Shown here piece by piece: positions 35,518 to 43,855 of a stretch of DNA of 64,000 nt. This stretch comes from an uncultured Parabacteroides sp. (GTDB taxonomy: Bacteria > Bacteroidota > Bacteroidia > Bacteroidales > Tannerellaceae): assembly GCF_905196875.1 (NCBI RefSeq), contig NZ_CAJJWO010000011.1, positions 1-64,000 of the forward strand. Reading direction: 5' to 3'. Both the position numbers and the translations under genes were made by a program. The number at the start of each line of letters is the position of its first letter. Position 1 is the stretch's first letter. The notes beneath the pieces were generated by a model that was not told the DNA's origin, did not search any database, and saw nothing but the letters and a program-made list of their open reading frames with translations.

Positions 35518-36676
35518 CATCACACCTGCCGAACGTGTCGGTAGCGTACAGGAATACTACTTCTCAAAGAAACTGAAAGAGGTAGCCGAAATGAATGCCG
35601 CGGGCAAGAATGTAATCAGCCTGGGTGTAGGTAGCCCCGACCTGCCTCCTTCGGAACAAACGATCGAGACATTGTGCGAACATGCTCATAATGCCAATGA
35701 GCACGGTTATCAGCCTTATGTGGGTATTCCGGAATTACGTAAAGGTTTCGCTGACTGGTACAAGACCTGGTATGGAGTGGAATTGGATCCTAAAACGGAG
35801 ATCCAGCCGTTGATCGGTTCCAAAGAAGGTATCCTGCATATCTCGCTGGCTTTTCTGAATCCGGGAGACGGAGTATTGGTTCCCAACCCGGGTTACCCGA
35901 CCTATAGTTCTGTCAGCAAATTGGTACAAGCCAACCTGATATCTTATGAGTTAAAAGAAGAATTGGGATGGCAACCGGATTTCGAAGTATTGGAAAAAAT
36001 GGATCTTTCCAACGTGAAACTGATGTGGGTAAATTATCCCAATATGCCGACCGGAGCCAATGCGAGTATGGAGCTTTTTGAGAAGCTGGTTGCTTTCGGA
36101 CGTAAACATGGTATTATCATATGTAATGACAATCCGTATAGTTTTATCCTGAACGAGCATCCGTTAAGTATCCTCAGTGTACCGGGAGCCAAAGAGATCT
36201 GCATCGAAATGAACTCGATGAGCAAGGCGCACAATATGCCGGGCTGGCGTATGGCGATGCTGGCCTCGAACGCACAATTCGTTCAATGGATACTGAAGGT
36301 GAAAAGCAATATCGACTCAGGCCAATTCAAACCGATGCAACATGCAGCAGTGGAAGCCCTCAAAGCTCCGAAAGAATGGTACGATACTATGAACCGTACT
36401 TACCGCAGTCGTCGCGACCTGGCAGGACAAATCATGCATGCCATAGGATGTACATATGATGAAAACCAGGTAGGAATGTTCCTTTGGGGAAAGATACCGG
36501 CAACAGCAGAAGGTAGTGAAGCACTGGCAAACAAAGTATTGTACGAAGCTAATGTATTTGTCACTCCCGGATTTATCTTCGGAAGTTGCGGTGAACGTTA
36601 TATCCGCATCTCCCTTTGTTGCAAGAATGAAGCATTACAGGAAGCATTAAACAGAATTAACAATATGCCAATGTGA
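35492..36676 (+). CDS. PLP-dependent class I aminotransferase of aromatic amino acid synthesis
   Basis: 394 residues, fold type I. Motifs: G-V-G-S-P-D-L-P-P, G-Y-Q-P-Y-V-G-I-P-E-L-R, N-P-G-Y-P-T-Y, N-Y-P-N-M-P-T-G-A, and the PLP lysine K245 in N-S-M-S-K-A-H-N-M-P-G-W-R. It resembles LL-diaminopimelate/aspartate-type enzymes. Placed between prephenate dehydratase and DAHP synthase, it most likely transaminates phenylpyruvate and 4-hydroxyphenylpyruvate, or prephenate itself, to the amino acid. A 26-base overlap with pheA points to coupled translation. Confidence 0.9.
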   Translation: MQKENKVCNITPAERVGSVQEYYFSKKLKEVAEMNAAGKNVISLGVGSPDLPPSEQTIETLCEHAHNANEHGYQPYVGIPELRKGFADWYKTWYGVELDPKTEIQPLIGSKEGILHISLAFLNPGDGVLVPNPGYPTYSSVSKLVQANLISYELKEELGWQPDFEVLEKMDLSNVKLMWVNYPNMPTGANASMELFEKLVAFGRKHGIIICNDNPYSFILNEHPLSILSVPGAKEICIEMNSMSKAHNMPGWRMAMLASNAQFVQWILKVKSNIDSGQFKPMQHAAVEALKAPKEWYDTMNRTYRSRRDLAGQIMHAIGCTYDENQVGMFLWGKIPATAEGSEALANKVLYEANVFVTPGFIFGSCGERYIRISLCCKNEALQEALNRINNMPM

Positions 36677-36708
36677 GAATGTGCCTATATGCCAATGGAG
36701 ATACTCTG

Positions 36709-36735
36709 ATTGGCAAATTGGCAAATTGGCAAATT
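36709..36735 (+). repeat. Short tandem repeat, unit ATTGGCAA x3 plus partial
   Basis: Three exact 8-base units followed by ATT, in the 74-base gap between the aminotransferase and DAHP synthase genes. Partly related GCCAAT text lies at 36667 and 36691 in the opposite sense. Unit number could vary by slippage. Confidence 0.7.
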
Positions 36736-36750
36736 AACACATTATTCATC

Positions 36751-37821
36751 ATGGAAATGGAATTAGAATCGATCTTATTACCCGGTGTAGACCCCCAGCG
36801 TCCTATCATCATCTCCGGCCCGTGTAGTGCCGAAACAGAAGAACAAGTAATGGAAGCCGCTACCCAGCTGGCCTCAAAAGGCGTTAAAATATTCCGCGCC
36901 GGAATCTGGAAACCTCGTACTAAACCGGGAGGATTCGAAGGTATTGGAGCAGAAGGTCTTCAATGGTTGAAACGCGTGAAGAAAGAAACCGGCATGTATG
37001 TCGCTACCGAAGTGGCAACAAAAGACCATGTATTCGAAGCCTTGAAAGCCGGTATCGACATTCTGTGGATCGGTGCACGTACCACCGTAAACCCATTTGC
37101 CGTACAGGAAATCGCAGACGCATTGAAAGGGGTAGACATCCCCGTACTGATCAAGAACCCGGTAAACCCGGATTTGGAATTGTGGATCGGAGCATTCGAA
37201 CGTCTGTACGGAGCCGGTATCCACAAGCTGGGTGCTATCCACCGCGGATTCAGTTCATACGACAAAAAAATGTACCGTAACCTGCCGCTGTGGCATATTC
37301 CAATCGAACTGCGCCGCCGCATGCCGAACCTGCCGATCTTCTGCGATCCCAGCCATATCGGTGGTAAGCGCGAACTGATCGCTCCGCTGTCTCAGCAGGC
37401 TATGGACCTAAGCTTCGACGGTTTGATGATCGAATCACACCCGTGTCCGGATTGTGCATGGAGCGACGCTTCACAACAGATCACTCCGGATGTATTGGAT
37501 TATGTTGTCAACCTATTGGTTATCCGTAACGAAACGCAGACAACAGAAAACCTTGCCGAACTGCGTCGCCAGATCGATGGTATCGACGAACAATTACTCG
37601 AACTGCTGGCTAAACGTATGCGTATTTCACGCGAAATCGGGGTGTATAAGAAAGAGCATAACATGCCTATCCTGCAGTCACCGCGTTACAGCGAGATCCT
37701 GGAAAAACGTTCCGATATGGGACAGACAATGGAACTGAACGTGGACTTTGTAAAAGAAATATTGAAAGAGATACATGAAGAATCTGTTCGTCAGCAGATG
37801 ATCATCATGAATGAACAATAA
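36751..37821 (+). CDS. Bifunctional DAHP synthase - chorismate mutase
   Basis: 356 residues. Residues 1-265 are a DAHP synthase barrel of the B. subtilis-like type: I-I-I-S-G-P-C-S-A-E, R-A-G-I-W-K-P-R-T-K-P-G-G-F-E-G, D-I-L-W-I-G-A-R-T-T, F-C-D-P-S-H-I-G-G. The C-terminal 80 residues are an AroQ-type chorismate mutase (L-R-R-Q-I-D-G-I-D, L-L-A-K-R-M-R-I-S-R-E-I-G). The protein joins the first step of the shikimate pathway with the branch step to prephenate. In B. subtilis the same two domains are fused in the opposite order, with the mutase domain giving feedback control by chorismate or prephenate. An upstream in-frame start at 36673 would translate the tandem repeat and is unlikely. Confidence 0.95.
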   Translation: MEMELESILLPGVDPQRPIIISGPCSAETEEQVMEAATQLASKGVKIFRAGIWKPRTKPGGFEGIGAEGLQWLKRVKKETGMYVATEVATKDHVFEALKAGIDILWIGARTTVNPFAVQEIADALKGVDIPVLIKNPVNPDLELWIGAFERLYGAGIHKLGAIHRGFSSYDKKMYRNLPLWHIPIELRRRMPNLPIFCDPSHIGGKRELIAPLSQQAMDLSFDGLMIESHPCPDCAWSDASQQITPDVLDYVVNLLVIRNETQTTENLAELRRQIDGIDEQLLELLAKRMRISREIGVYKKEHNMPILQSPRYSEILEKRSDMGQTMELNVDFVKEILKEIHEESVRQQMIIMNEQ

Positions 37822-37830
37822 ACCGGCTGC

Positions 37831-37943
37831 TTCCGTCAAGCCTAGACGTAACGTTGCGTCGAGGCTTGACGACGGCTTACGTCTCATCGAAGCGTAGCGT
37901 TACGTCGAGGCACGACGCAACACGACGTCTGATCGCGACGGAA
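37831..37943. repeat. Palindromic intergenic element in the aromatic operon
   Basis: About 113 bases bounded by TTCCGTC and GACGGAA. It contains a perfect 10-bp hairpin, CGTCAAGCCT (37834-37843) with AGGCTTGACG (37862-37871), and two imperfect direct copies of a CGTAACGTTGCGTCGAGGC-like unit. CpG-rich, unlike its surroundings. It may be a mobile palindromic repeat or an RNA processing site before tyrA. Confidence 0.55.
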
Positions 37944-37968
37944 ACTAAAAGACAAAAAGAATAAGACA

Positions 37969-38742
37969 ATGAAGATATTAATATTAGGTGCCGGAAAGAT
38001 GGGTTCTTTCTTCACCGACTTGCTGAGTTTTGACCATGAAGTGGCTGTATTGGAAAGTGATCCGAAACGCATGCGCTTCATCTACAACGCCCTTCGCCTG
38101 CAGAAACCGGAAGAGGTGGCAGACTTCGCCCCCGAACTGGTGATCAACTGCGTAACATTAAGTTACACGATCGAAGCATTCAAGAGTATCATGCCCTACT
38201 TGCAACCGTATTGCATCATTTCAGATATCGCTTCCGTAAAGACCCATCTGAAAGAGTTTTATGAAACCTGCGGTTTTCCGTATGTCTCCACTCACCCGAT
38301 GTTCGGTCCGACGTTCGCCAATCTGGGACAGTTGGAAAAGGAAAACACGATCATCATCTCAGAAGGCGATCATCTGGGAAAAATCTTCTTCAAAGATGTT
38401 TACGCCAGCCTGCGCCTGCACATCTGTGAATATACGTTTGAGGAGCATGACAAGGTGGTGGCCTACTCTTTAGGTATCCCTTTTGCATCCACAATGGTAT
38501 TTGCCGCAACGATGAAACATCAGGATGCACCGGGTACGACATTTAAACGACACATGAAGATTGCACGCGGACTGTTATCGGAAGACGATTATCTATTGAC
38601 TGAAATCCTTTTTAACCCGCGTACACCGAAACAGATCGCTCGTATCCAGGAAGAGCTGAATATTCTTCAGGATATTATTAAGGATAAAGACTCGGAAGCG
38701 ATGAAAGATTATCTGACCAAGATTCGTAAAAACATTGAATAA
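37969..38742 (+). CDS. tyrA: Prephenate dehydrogenase
   Basis: 257 residues. N-terminal Rossmann fold (I-L-I-L-G-A-G-K-M-G-S-F-F, then the acidic end of beta-2 in V-L-E-S-D), then I-S-D-I-A-S-V-K, T-H-P-M-F-G-P-T, and the helical dimerisation domain with A-Y-S-L-G-I-P-F-A. The enzyme oxidatively decarboxylates prephenate to 4-hydroxyphenylpyruvate, giving the tyrosine branch. At 257 residues it lacks the ACT domain of longer TyrA proteins. It is the last gene of the attenuated operon, and a terminator follows 5 bases after its stop. Confidence 0.93.
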   Translation: MKILILGAGKMGSFFTDLLSFDHEVAVLESDPKRMRFIYNALRLQKPEEVADFAPELVINCVTLSYTIEAFKSIMPYLQPYCIISDIASVKTHLKEFYETCGFPYVSTHPMFGPTFANLGQLEKENTIIISEGDHLGKIFFKDVYASLRLHICEYTFEEHDKVVAYSLGIPFASTMVFAATMKHQDAPGTTFKRHMKIARGLLSEDDYLLTEILFNPRTPKQIARIQEELNILQDIIKDKDSEAMKDYLTKIRKNIE

Positions 38743-38747
38743 TAAAC

Positions 38748-38780
38748 CTTATTGGGGTGGGTAAATTCCGCCCCAATAAG
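38748..38780. terminator. Bidirectional terminator between tyrA and the aldo/keto reductase
   Basis: Perfect 10-bp stem CTTATTGGGG / CCCCAATAAG with a 13-base loop, lying between two convergent stop codons. Confidence 0.65.
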
Positions 38781-38781
38781 A

Positions 38782-40176
38782 TCATAACGTTTCCTGTTTC
38801 AACTGTTCGACAAACTGATCGATACGTTGTAATTCTTTCGGTATGTCGATCGATTGCGGGCAATGTTCATTACATTGGTCGCAGCCGACACAATGATCTG
38901 CCTGACGTAGTTTTGGCACACTACGATCATAACCCACCAGAAATGCACGACGTGCCTCCCGGTAATTCTCATCCGTCCGGCTCTTCGGAACATTTCCTTC
39001 GTTCACACATTTGTTATAGTGGAGAAGTACGGCCGGAATATCGATGGCATACGGGCACGGCATACAATACTTACAATCGTTGCAAGGAATTGTCGGGTAT
39101 TTAATCATCAACTGGGCCGTTTCTTCCAGAAACTCCTTATCCTCATCCGTCAACGGAACAAGCGGAGAGTAGGTACGGATATTATCCTGCAAATGCTCCA
39201 TATAAGTCATACCGCTTAAAGCAGTCAACACCAATTCGGGAGAACCGGCAAAACGGAATGCCCAGGAAGCAACACTATCTTCCGGACGACGTTCTTTCAG
39301 TCGCATCATGATATGCTGGGGTACATTCGATAAACGGCCACCCAGTAACGGCTCCATGATAATAGCAGGTATATTCCGTTTCTCCAACTCCTGATAGAGA
39401 TATTCACCGTTAACATTTCTGCCCGTCGCATGGCGCCAATCGACATAATTCATCTGTATCTGCACGAAATCCCAATGATACTTGTCATGTAAGGCCAGCA
39501 CCTCGTCAAAGACATCCGACGATCCGTGGAACGACCAACCCAGACGGCGGATACGTCCCGCCTCACGTTCTTTCATCAGGAAGTCCATCATCCCGTTGTC
39601 GACATAACGGTCGTTGAAGGTCTTCATCCCCTCTCCTCCACCGATGGAATGAAGCAGGTAATAATCCAGATAATCCGTTTGCAATTCGCTGAACGAACGG
39701 CGGTACATGGCCAGCGAGTTTTCACGTGTATAGTTCGAGAAATTCGACAGCTTGGTAGCCAGGTAATACGACTCGCGCGGATGACGGCTAAGAGCAATCC
39801 CCGTAGCCTTTTCCGACCAGCCCTGCACATAAACGGGCGATGTATCGAAATAATTCACACCATGAGCAATGGCATAGTCGACCAGTTCGTTCACGGCATC
39901 CTGATCGATCAGGTCACCCTTTCCGTCGGGCGAAGGGATAGTCGGCCAGCGCATGCAACCATAGCCGAGCAAAGAGACCTTATCCTCTCCCAGCGAGGGG
40001 AATGAACGGTAAGTCATTTGGTCGGTCGGGACAGGCGAAGAGGCTTTGCTTCCGGAACTCTTTTGATCTTTCGGAGCACAACCGTAGAGTGCCGCCGTAG
40101 TCGTTGCAGCCGTGATACCTACAATATTCAGAAAGTCACGGCGGTTGATATGTTGATCTTTCATAAGATTATTCAT
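38782..40176 (-). CDS. Aldo/keto reductase with Tat signal and two 4Fe-4S clusters
   Basis: 464 residues. The N-terminus has a twin-arginine signal (N-R-R-D-F-L) running into a lipobox-like A-L-Y-G-C, so the protein is probably exported folded with its cofactor and perhaps lipidated. The aldo/keto reductase barrel (about 55-345) includes Y-F-D-T-S-P-V-Y and the catalytic Tyr. The C-terminus carries two ferredoxin-type clusters, C-N-D-C-K-Y-C-M-P-C and C-V-G-C-D-Q-C-N-E-H-C. Members are common in gut anaerobes but the substrate is unknown. The next gene upstream, 9 bases away, is a membrane polyferredoxin that could feed it electrons. The start may instead be codon 5 (40164). Confidence 0.85.
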   Translation of the reverse strand: MNNLMKDQHINRRDFLNIVGITAATTTAALYGCAPKDQKSSGSKASSPVPTDQMTYRSFPSLGEDKVSLLGYGCMRWPTIPSPDGKGDLIDQDAVNELVDYAIAHGVNYFDTSPVYVQGWSEKATGIALSRHPRESYYLATKLSNFSNYTRENSLAMYRRSFSELQTDYLDYYLLHSIGGGEGMKTFNDRYVDNGMMDFLMKEREAGRIRRLGWSFHGSSDVFDEVLALHDKYHWDFVQIQMNYVDWRHATGRNVNGEYLYQELEKRNIPAIIMEPLLGGRLSNVPQHIMMRLKERRPEDSVASWAFRFAGSPELVLTALSGMTYMEHLQDNIRTYSPLVPLTDEDKEFLEETAQLMIKYPTIPCNDCKYCMPCPYAIDIPAVLLHYNKCVNEGNVPKSRTDENYREARRAFLVGYDRSVPKLRQADHCVGCDQCNEHCPQSIDIPKELQRIDQFVEQLKQETL

Positions 40177-40185
40177 TAAAACGGA

Positions 40186-41712
40186 TTATATAACTCGATG
40201 TCTTTCATGCCCTTCCACATAGATAGCCGTAAACGGACGCGACGGACAAAGGTTCTCGCAGGCGCCACAACCGATGCACCTCTCGACATTGATAGCCGGT
40301 ATCTTCAGCGATTTCGGGTTAGCCGGGTCGGAAGCGACCATTTCAATAGCATTCGTGGGACAATGACGGGAGCAGTTACCGCACTCGACACCGTCGGTTA
40401 ACGGGACACAGTTATCTTTCACCCATACGGCATGACCGATTTGGATAGATGATTTATCGGCTTTCGTTATCAACTCTATGGCTCCTGCCGGACATACCTC
40501 GGAGCATTTCGTACATTCTGGACGGCAGTAACCACGTTCATACGACATCTCCGGCTGCATCAACGTCATCAAGCCACCGGAAGGACGCAACACATGATTC
40601 GGACAGGCCGAGATACACAACTGGCAAGCCGTGCAATGCTGCCTCATATTCCGTATGCTTTGTGCACCGGGAGGGACGATAGGCGTCAGACGTTCCATCT
40701 CTTTCCGTTCTTTTATCGGAGCCAGTCCGCCGTCTCTCTTCATATCGACCTCTTCCACCTTCTTTTCCTGTGCCTTCAATGCACTGCCCATAAGAATGAG
40801 GGCCGTAGCTGATAAGGCCCTGCGGCGGGAGAGATTTGTTTTATCTTCCGATTCGGATGGTTCCGCTTCCTGCTTCTTCGCCTTCCAGACCGGAGCATAA
40901 CGAAGAGCGCCTTTACGACAAACATCCAGGCAATTCATACAGGCAACACAACGGCTACCGTCTACTTTATGTTGTTTGCCATCGATGCAGGCCGCTTTAC
41001 ATTGCCGGGTACAAAGACCGCAACTGTTGCACTTATCCGTATCTATTGTAATACGATACAGGGAAAAGCGGGATATGAACCCCAACACCGTACCAACCGG
41101 ACAGATCGTATTGCAGTAAGTACGTCCGTTTCGCCAGGCCAATACGAAAAGAACCGCCAGCGTAGCCACAGCGATAAGAAGTGTCGGCAAGCTCTTCATC
41201 CAGACATCCACTTCATAGAAAGCGTAACTGTCTATCCGCTCCGCCAGATAGGCCAATAGATTATTACCCCACATCCAGAGGGGCTGAAATAAGTTATTGG
41301 CAATACGTCCGTAAGTACTATAAGGTGCCAACAAAGCGACAAAGGAACCCACTCCTGCCACCAAAGCCAACACAAAAACAGCCAGTACCCCGTATCGCAA
41401 CCAGGAAAGTGCAGGCGAATACGAATAAGGCAACTTCTTCCCCCTCCTGCCGAACCGTGCAATCACATCTTGGAAAACGCCCAGCGGGCAGATCACCGAG
41501 CAGTAAATACGCCCGAACGCCAGAGTCAAAAGAACTAAAAATACCACAACACCCACATTCAATGCCAACACGGCAGGCAGGAACTGGATTTTGGCCAGCC
41601 ACCCGAACCATCCGTGCAACGTCCCCGTAAAGTCGAGGAACAGAAGCGTAATAAGCACGAAACATAGCGTAGCTGCCGTCAGTCTGATTTTTCTTAACAT
41701 CGTGTATCTCAT
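40186..41712 (-). CDS. Membrane-bound polyferredoxin (NapH/YccM-like)
   Basis: 508 residues. Membrane segments lie in the first ~190 residues, with C-S-V-I-C-P-L-G and C-N-T-I-C-P-V-G-T at helix ends, the NapH/NosR signature. Several cysteine clusters of 4Fe-4S type follow: C-N-S-C-G-L-C-T-R-Q-C, C-V-A-C-M-N-C, C-T-A-C-Q-L-C-I-S-A-C, C-T-K-C-S-E-V-C, C-G-N-C-S-R-H-C and C-I-G-C-G-A-C-E-N-L-C. A second hydrophobic stretch after R-R-R-A-L-S-A-T-A is near residue 300. It should carry electrons across or along the inner membrane, most plausibly to the exported reductase encoded next to it. The start may be codon 5 (41700). Confidence 0.85.
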   Translation of the reverse strand: MRYTMLRKIRLTAATLCFVLITLLFLDFTGTLHGWFGWLAKIQFLPAVLALNVGVVVFLVLLTLAFGRIYCSVICPLGVFQDVIARFGRRGKKLPYSYSPALSWLRYGVLAVFVLALVAGVGSFVALLAPYSTYGRIANNLFQPLWMWGNNLLAYLAERIDSYAFYEVDVWMKSLPTLLIAVATLAVLFVLAWRNGRTYCNTICPVGTVLGFISRFSLYRITIDTDKCNSCGLCTRQCKAACIDGKQHKVDGSRCVACMNCLDVCRKGALRYAPVWKAKKQEAEPSESEDKTNLSRRRALSATALILMGSALKAQEKKVEEVDMKRDGGLAPIKERKEMERLTPIVPPGAQSIRNMRQHCTACQLCISACPNHVLRPSGGLMTLMQPEMSYERGYCRPECTKCSEVCPAGAIELITKADKSSIQIGHAVWVKDNCVPLTDGVECGNCSRHCPTNAIEMVASDPANPKSLKIPAINVERCIGCGACENLCPSRPFTAIYVEGHERHRVI

Positions 41713-41812
41713 TATTGGTTTGTTTCCGGGTACAAAGATGCCGGATTTTTAATGTAAAAGATACAGCCGTTTCGTCAAAACGAAAAAAAAGGGAAGGATC
41801 GCGAAATGCCGG

Positions 41813-42571
41813 TCAATCGTTCACCAACCACGATTTGAACTCAGCTGCTTTATTCTTGCTGACATAGATACGTTCGGGAAGCTCCACATCGAGCGTCACC
41901 AGCAGGCGGCTGTCGAACCAGATCGTGATATTGGATATACTGTCCCTGTTTATGACGAACTGCTTATTCGCCCGGGTAAAATCAGCCGGATTAAGGGAAG
42001 GCATTATTTGTTCGAGTGTCCGGGAGTACGGGTAGCCGGTTCCATCTTTCAGATAGACGAAGGTATTTTTGTCGGATGTGTAAAAACAGGAAACATCCTT
42101 CAGGCTGACCGGTAAAAGCCTGTCTTTATAGGGGATCAACAGTTTATCCTTGTATTTAGGAGCCGGGGCCAGCCGGGTTAACTGTGACAGGTATTGAATG
42201 ATATCCTGCCGGTTCAGTTTTCCGTATTTATCCAATGCATGTTTGATATCCTCCACCTTTATAGGCTTCAGCAGGTAATCGATGCTGTTCACCTTAAAGG
42301 CCTCTATCGCATAGCGGTCATAGGCTGTTGTAAAAACAATAGGTGTTTCCAGTTCTATCTTATCAAAGATATTGAAGGCCGAACCGTCGGATAAGTGAAT
42401 ATCCATAAATATCAACTCCGGGGCCGGATTCGATTGAAGCCAGTGGACAGTCTGAATAACACTTTCGGTGTTTCCGGCGATCTGAATATCCGGAGCTACT
42501 TCCATCAGGATATCTACTAAATTCTCATAAGCGGCAGTTTCGTCTTCTACAATCAATACTCTTATACCCAT
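41813..42571 (-). CDS. LytTR-type response regulator
   Basis: 252 residues. Receiver domain (1-120) with V-E-D-E near the start, phospho-Asp in L-I-F-M-D-I-H-L-S-D-G, and T-T-A-Y-D-R-Y-A-I-E-A-F. The C-terminal LytTR DNA-binding domain (about 150-250) has F-Y-T-S-D-K-N-T-F-V-Y and F-T-R-A-N-K-Q-F-V-I-N. It lies 6 bases after the cognate kinase gene. The target is not known; the iron-sulfur genes directly downstream, after a 100-base gap, are the nearest candidates. Confidence 0.9.
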   Translation of the reverse strand: MGIRVLIVEDETAAYENLVDILMEVAPDIQIAGNTESVIQTVHWLQSNPAPELIFMDIHLSDGSAFNIFDKIELETPIVFTTAYDRYAIEAFKVNSIDYLLKPIKVEDIKHALDKYGKLNRQDIIQYLSQLTRLAPAPKYKDKLLIPYKDRLLPVSLKDVSCFYTSDKNTFVYLKDGTGYPYSRTLEQIMPSLNPADFTRANKQFVINRDSISNITIWFDSRLLVTLDVELPERIYVSKNKAAEFKSWLVND

Positions 42572-42577
42572 TTTATT

Positions 42578-43600
42578 TCATTTTAAAGGGAGATAGACAC
42601 GGAATATTTCTTCTGTCAATTCTATCCGTATCTGTCGATTCATCAATAGAGTAAAACGGTTCTCCAGATTCTTCAATCCTGTTCCGTTGGTATCGGGAGC
42701 AGATAATTTCGGATAAACGGGATTCGACACAACCAGTTCGTCCCGTTCGTTCAACACTATCGAAATATCCATCTTATGTTCACTGTCTATCATATTATGA
42801 ACAACCACGTTATCGACCAACGGAAGTAAGGAAAGAACGGGCAACATCAACTGATCCTTCCGCTCCTCCTCTACCCGAACCGAAAACGTCAGTTTATTGG
42901 CAAAGCGAACTTCCATAACATATTGGAAAGACAACATAAATTCCAGTTCTTCCCGCAAAGTAACCAGCCCCTTCCTGTCGCTTTGAAGAATATAACGGAA
43001 GATATCGGACAACTGATGGACATACATCTGTGTCTTTTCATCGTCCTTCTTACGGATCAATGCAGAGATACCGTTCAGCGAATTAAAAAAGAAGTGCGGA
43101 TTGATCTGGTTAGCTAACGCATCGCACCGGCTTTGCAGGTTTTCAAAACGCAAACGCTCGATCTCTTGTTCCTTCTCCCGTTGCCCGGAATACAACATGT
43201 ATATATACCCGATAAACGTACAAAGGAAGCAGGTAACAAAAAACTGGAAAATCAGGATACTTCCCAACGCATCCGTACGAATCCCCATAGAAGACACTCC
43301 ATACGAGATAGAGGCATAAAGAAGATAAGCGACGAATGAGAACAGGAAGTTATGCATCAGCCGTTGCTTGAATAAAGCGTCAGGCATCTTTTTCAGGTTA
43401 TAACGTATCAGCAGGCTGATTAATCCCCAGAAAAAAAAGAAACGGTAAACGAAAAAGGATAACAGAACTACAAGGTCTGTCCCTTTTATATATTTCAATT
43501 CCCAGGGAATGCAGGCTATATTGGGATAGACAATGAAAACCGTACTAATCAGGCTGACCAGCGTAAGTCTACGGGTGATATAAATATCGAACGAGTCCAT
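42578..43600 (-). CDS. LytS/YehU-type sensor histidine kinase
   Basis: 340 residues. Four membrane segments in the first ~150 residues, no large periplasmic sensor, then the PF06580 kinase core: Q-I-N-P-H-F-F-F-N-S-L-N-G-I-S (His phospho-acceptor near residue 178) and an ATPase domain with N-G-T-G-L-K-N-L-E-N-R. These kinases pair with LytTR regulators, here the next gene. The membrane region suggests sensing within or at the inner membrane. Confidence 0.9.
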   Translation of the reverse strand: MDSFDIYITRRLTLVSLISTVFIVYPNIACIPWELKYIKGTDLVVLLSFFVYRFFFFWGLISLLIRYNLKKMPDALFKQRLMHNFLFSFVAYLLYASISYGVSSMGIRTDALGSILIFQFFVTCFLCTFIGYIYMLYSGQREKEQEIERLRFENLQSRCDALANQINPHFFFNSLNGISALIRKKDDEKTQMYVHQLSDIFRYILQSDRKGLVTLREELEFMLSFQYVMEVRFANKLTFSVRVEEERKDQLMLPVLSLLPLVDNVVVHNMIDSEHKMDISIVLNERDELVVSNPVYPKLSAPDTNGTGLKNLENRFTLLMNRQIRIELTEEIFRVYLPLK

Positions 43601-43706
43601 AAGTTCTTATTTACAAAGACAAAGGAAAACAAAATAATCATCACTTCATATCCCCGGAGAAGGAAAGCGAAAAAAAAAGCCGTAAAGACGAAAAGGTTCG
43701 GATCAT

Positions 43707-43775
43707 TTACTTCCGGAAAGTGATCGGAATGGTATACTTCACCCTGACAACTCTGCCACGTTGCTTGCCGTGGTC
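43707..43775 (-). pseudogene. Remnant of a TonB-family C-terminus
   Basis: The minus strand reads D-H-G-K-Q-R-G-R-V-V-R-V-K-Y-T-I-P-I-T-F-R-K then stop. This is the standard ending of Bacteroidetes energy-transducer TonB proteins (G-K-x-x-x-V-x-V-x-(Y/F)-T-x-P-(I/V)-x-F). A stop codon lies immediately upstream, and the rest of the 255-base gap shows no further gene, so only the last 22 codons survive. Confidence 0.55.
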
Positions 43776-43823
43776 TCAGAAAGAGCTATATGATTGTATT
43801 AAGGAACACAGAATAAGCAGACC

Positions 43824-43847
43824 TCCGAAGGGTATAACCCCTTCGGA
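43824..43847 (-). terminator. Hairpin after the alpha/beta-hydrolase gene
   Basis: Perfect 9-bp stem TCCGAAGGG / CCCTTCGGA with a 6-base loop, 8 bases past the stop. There is no T run on the minus strand, so terminator activity is uncertain. Confidence 0.45.
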
Positions 43848-43855
43848 AGTTCTCT

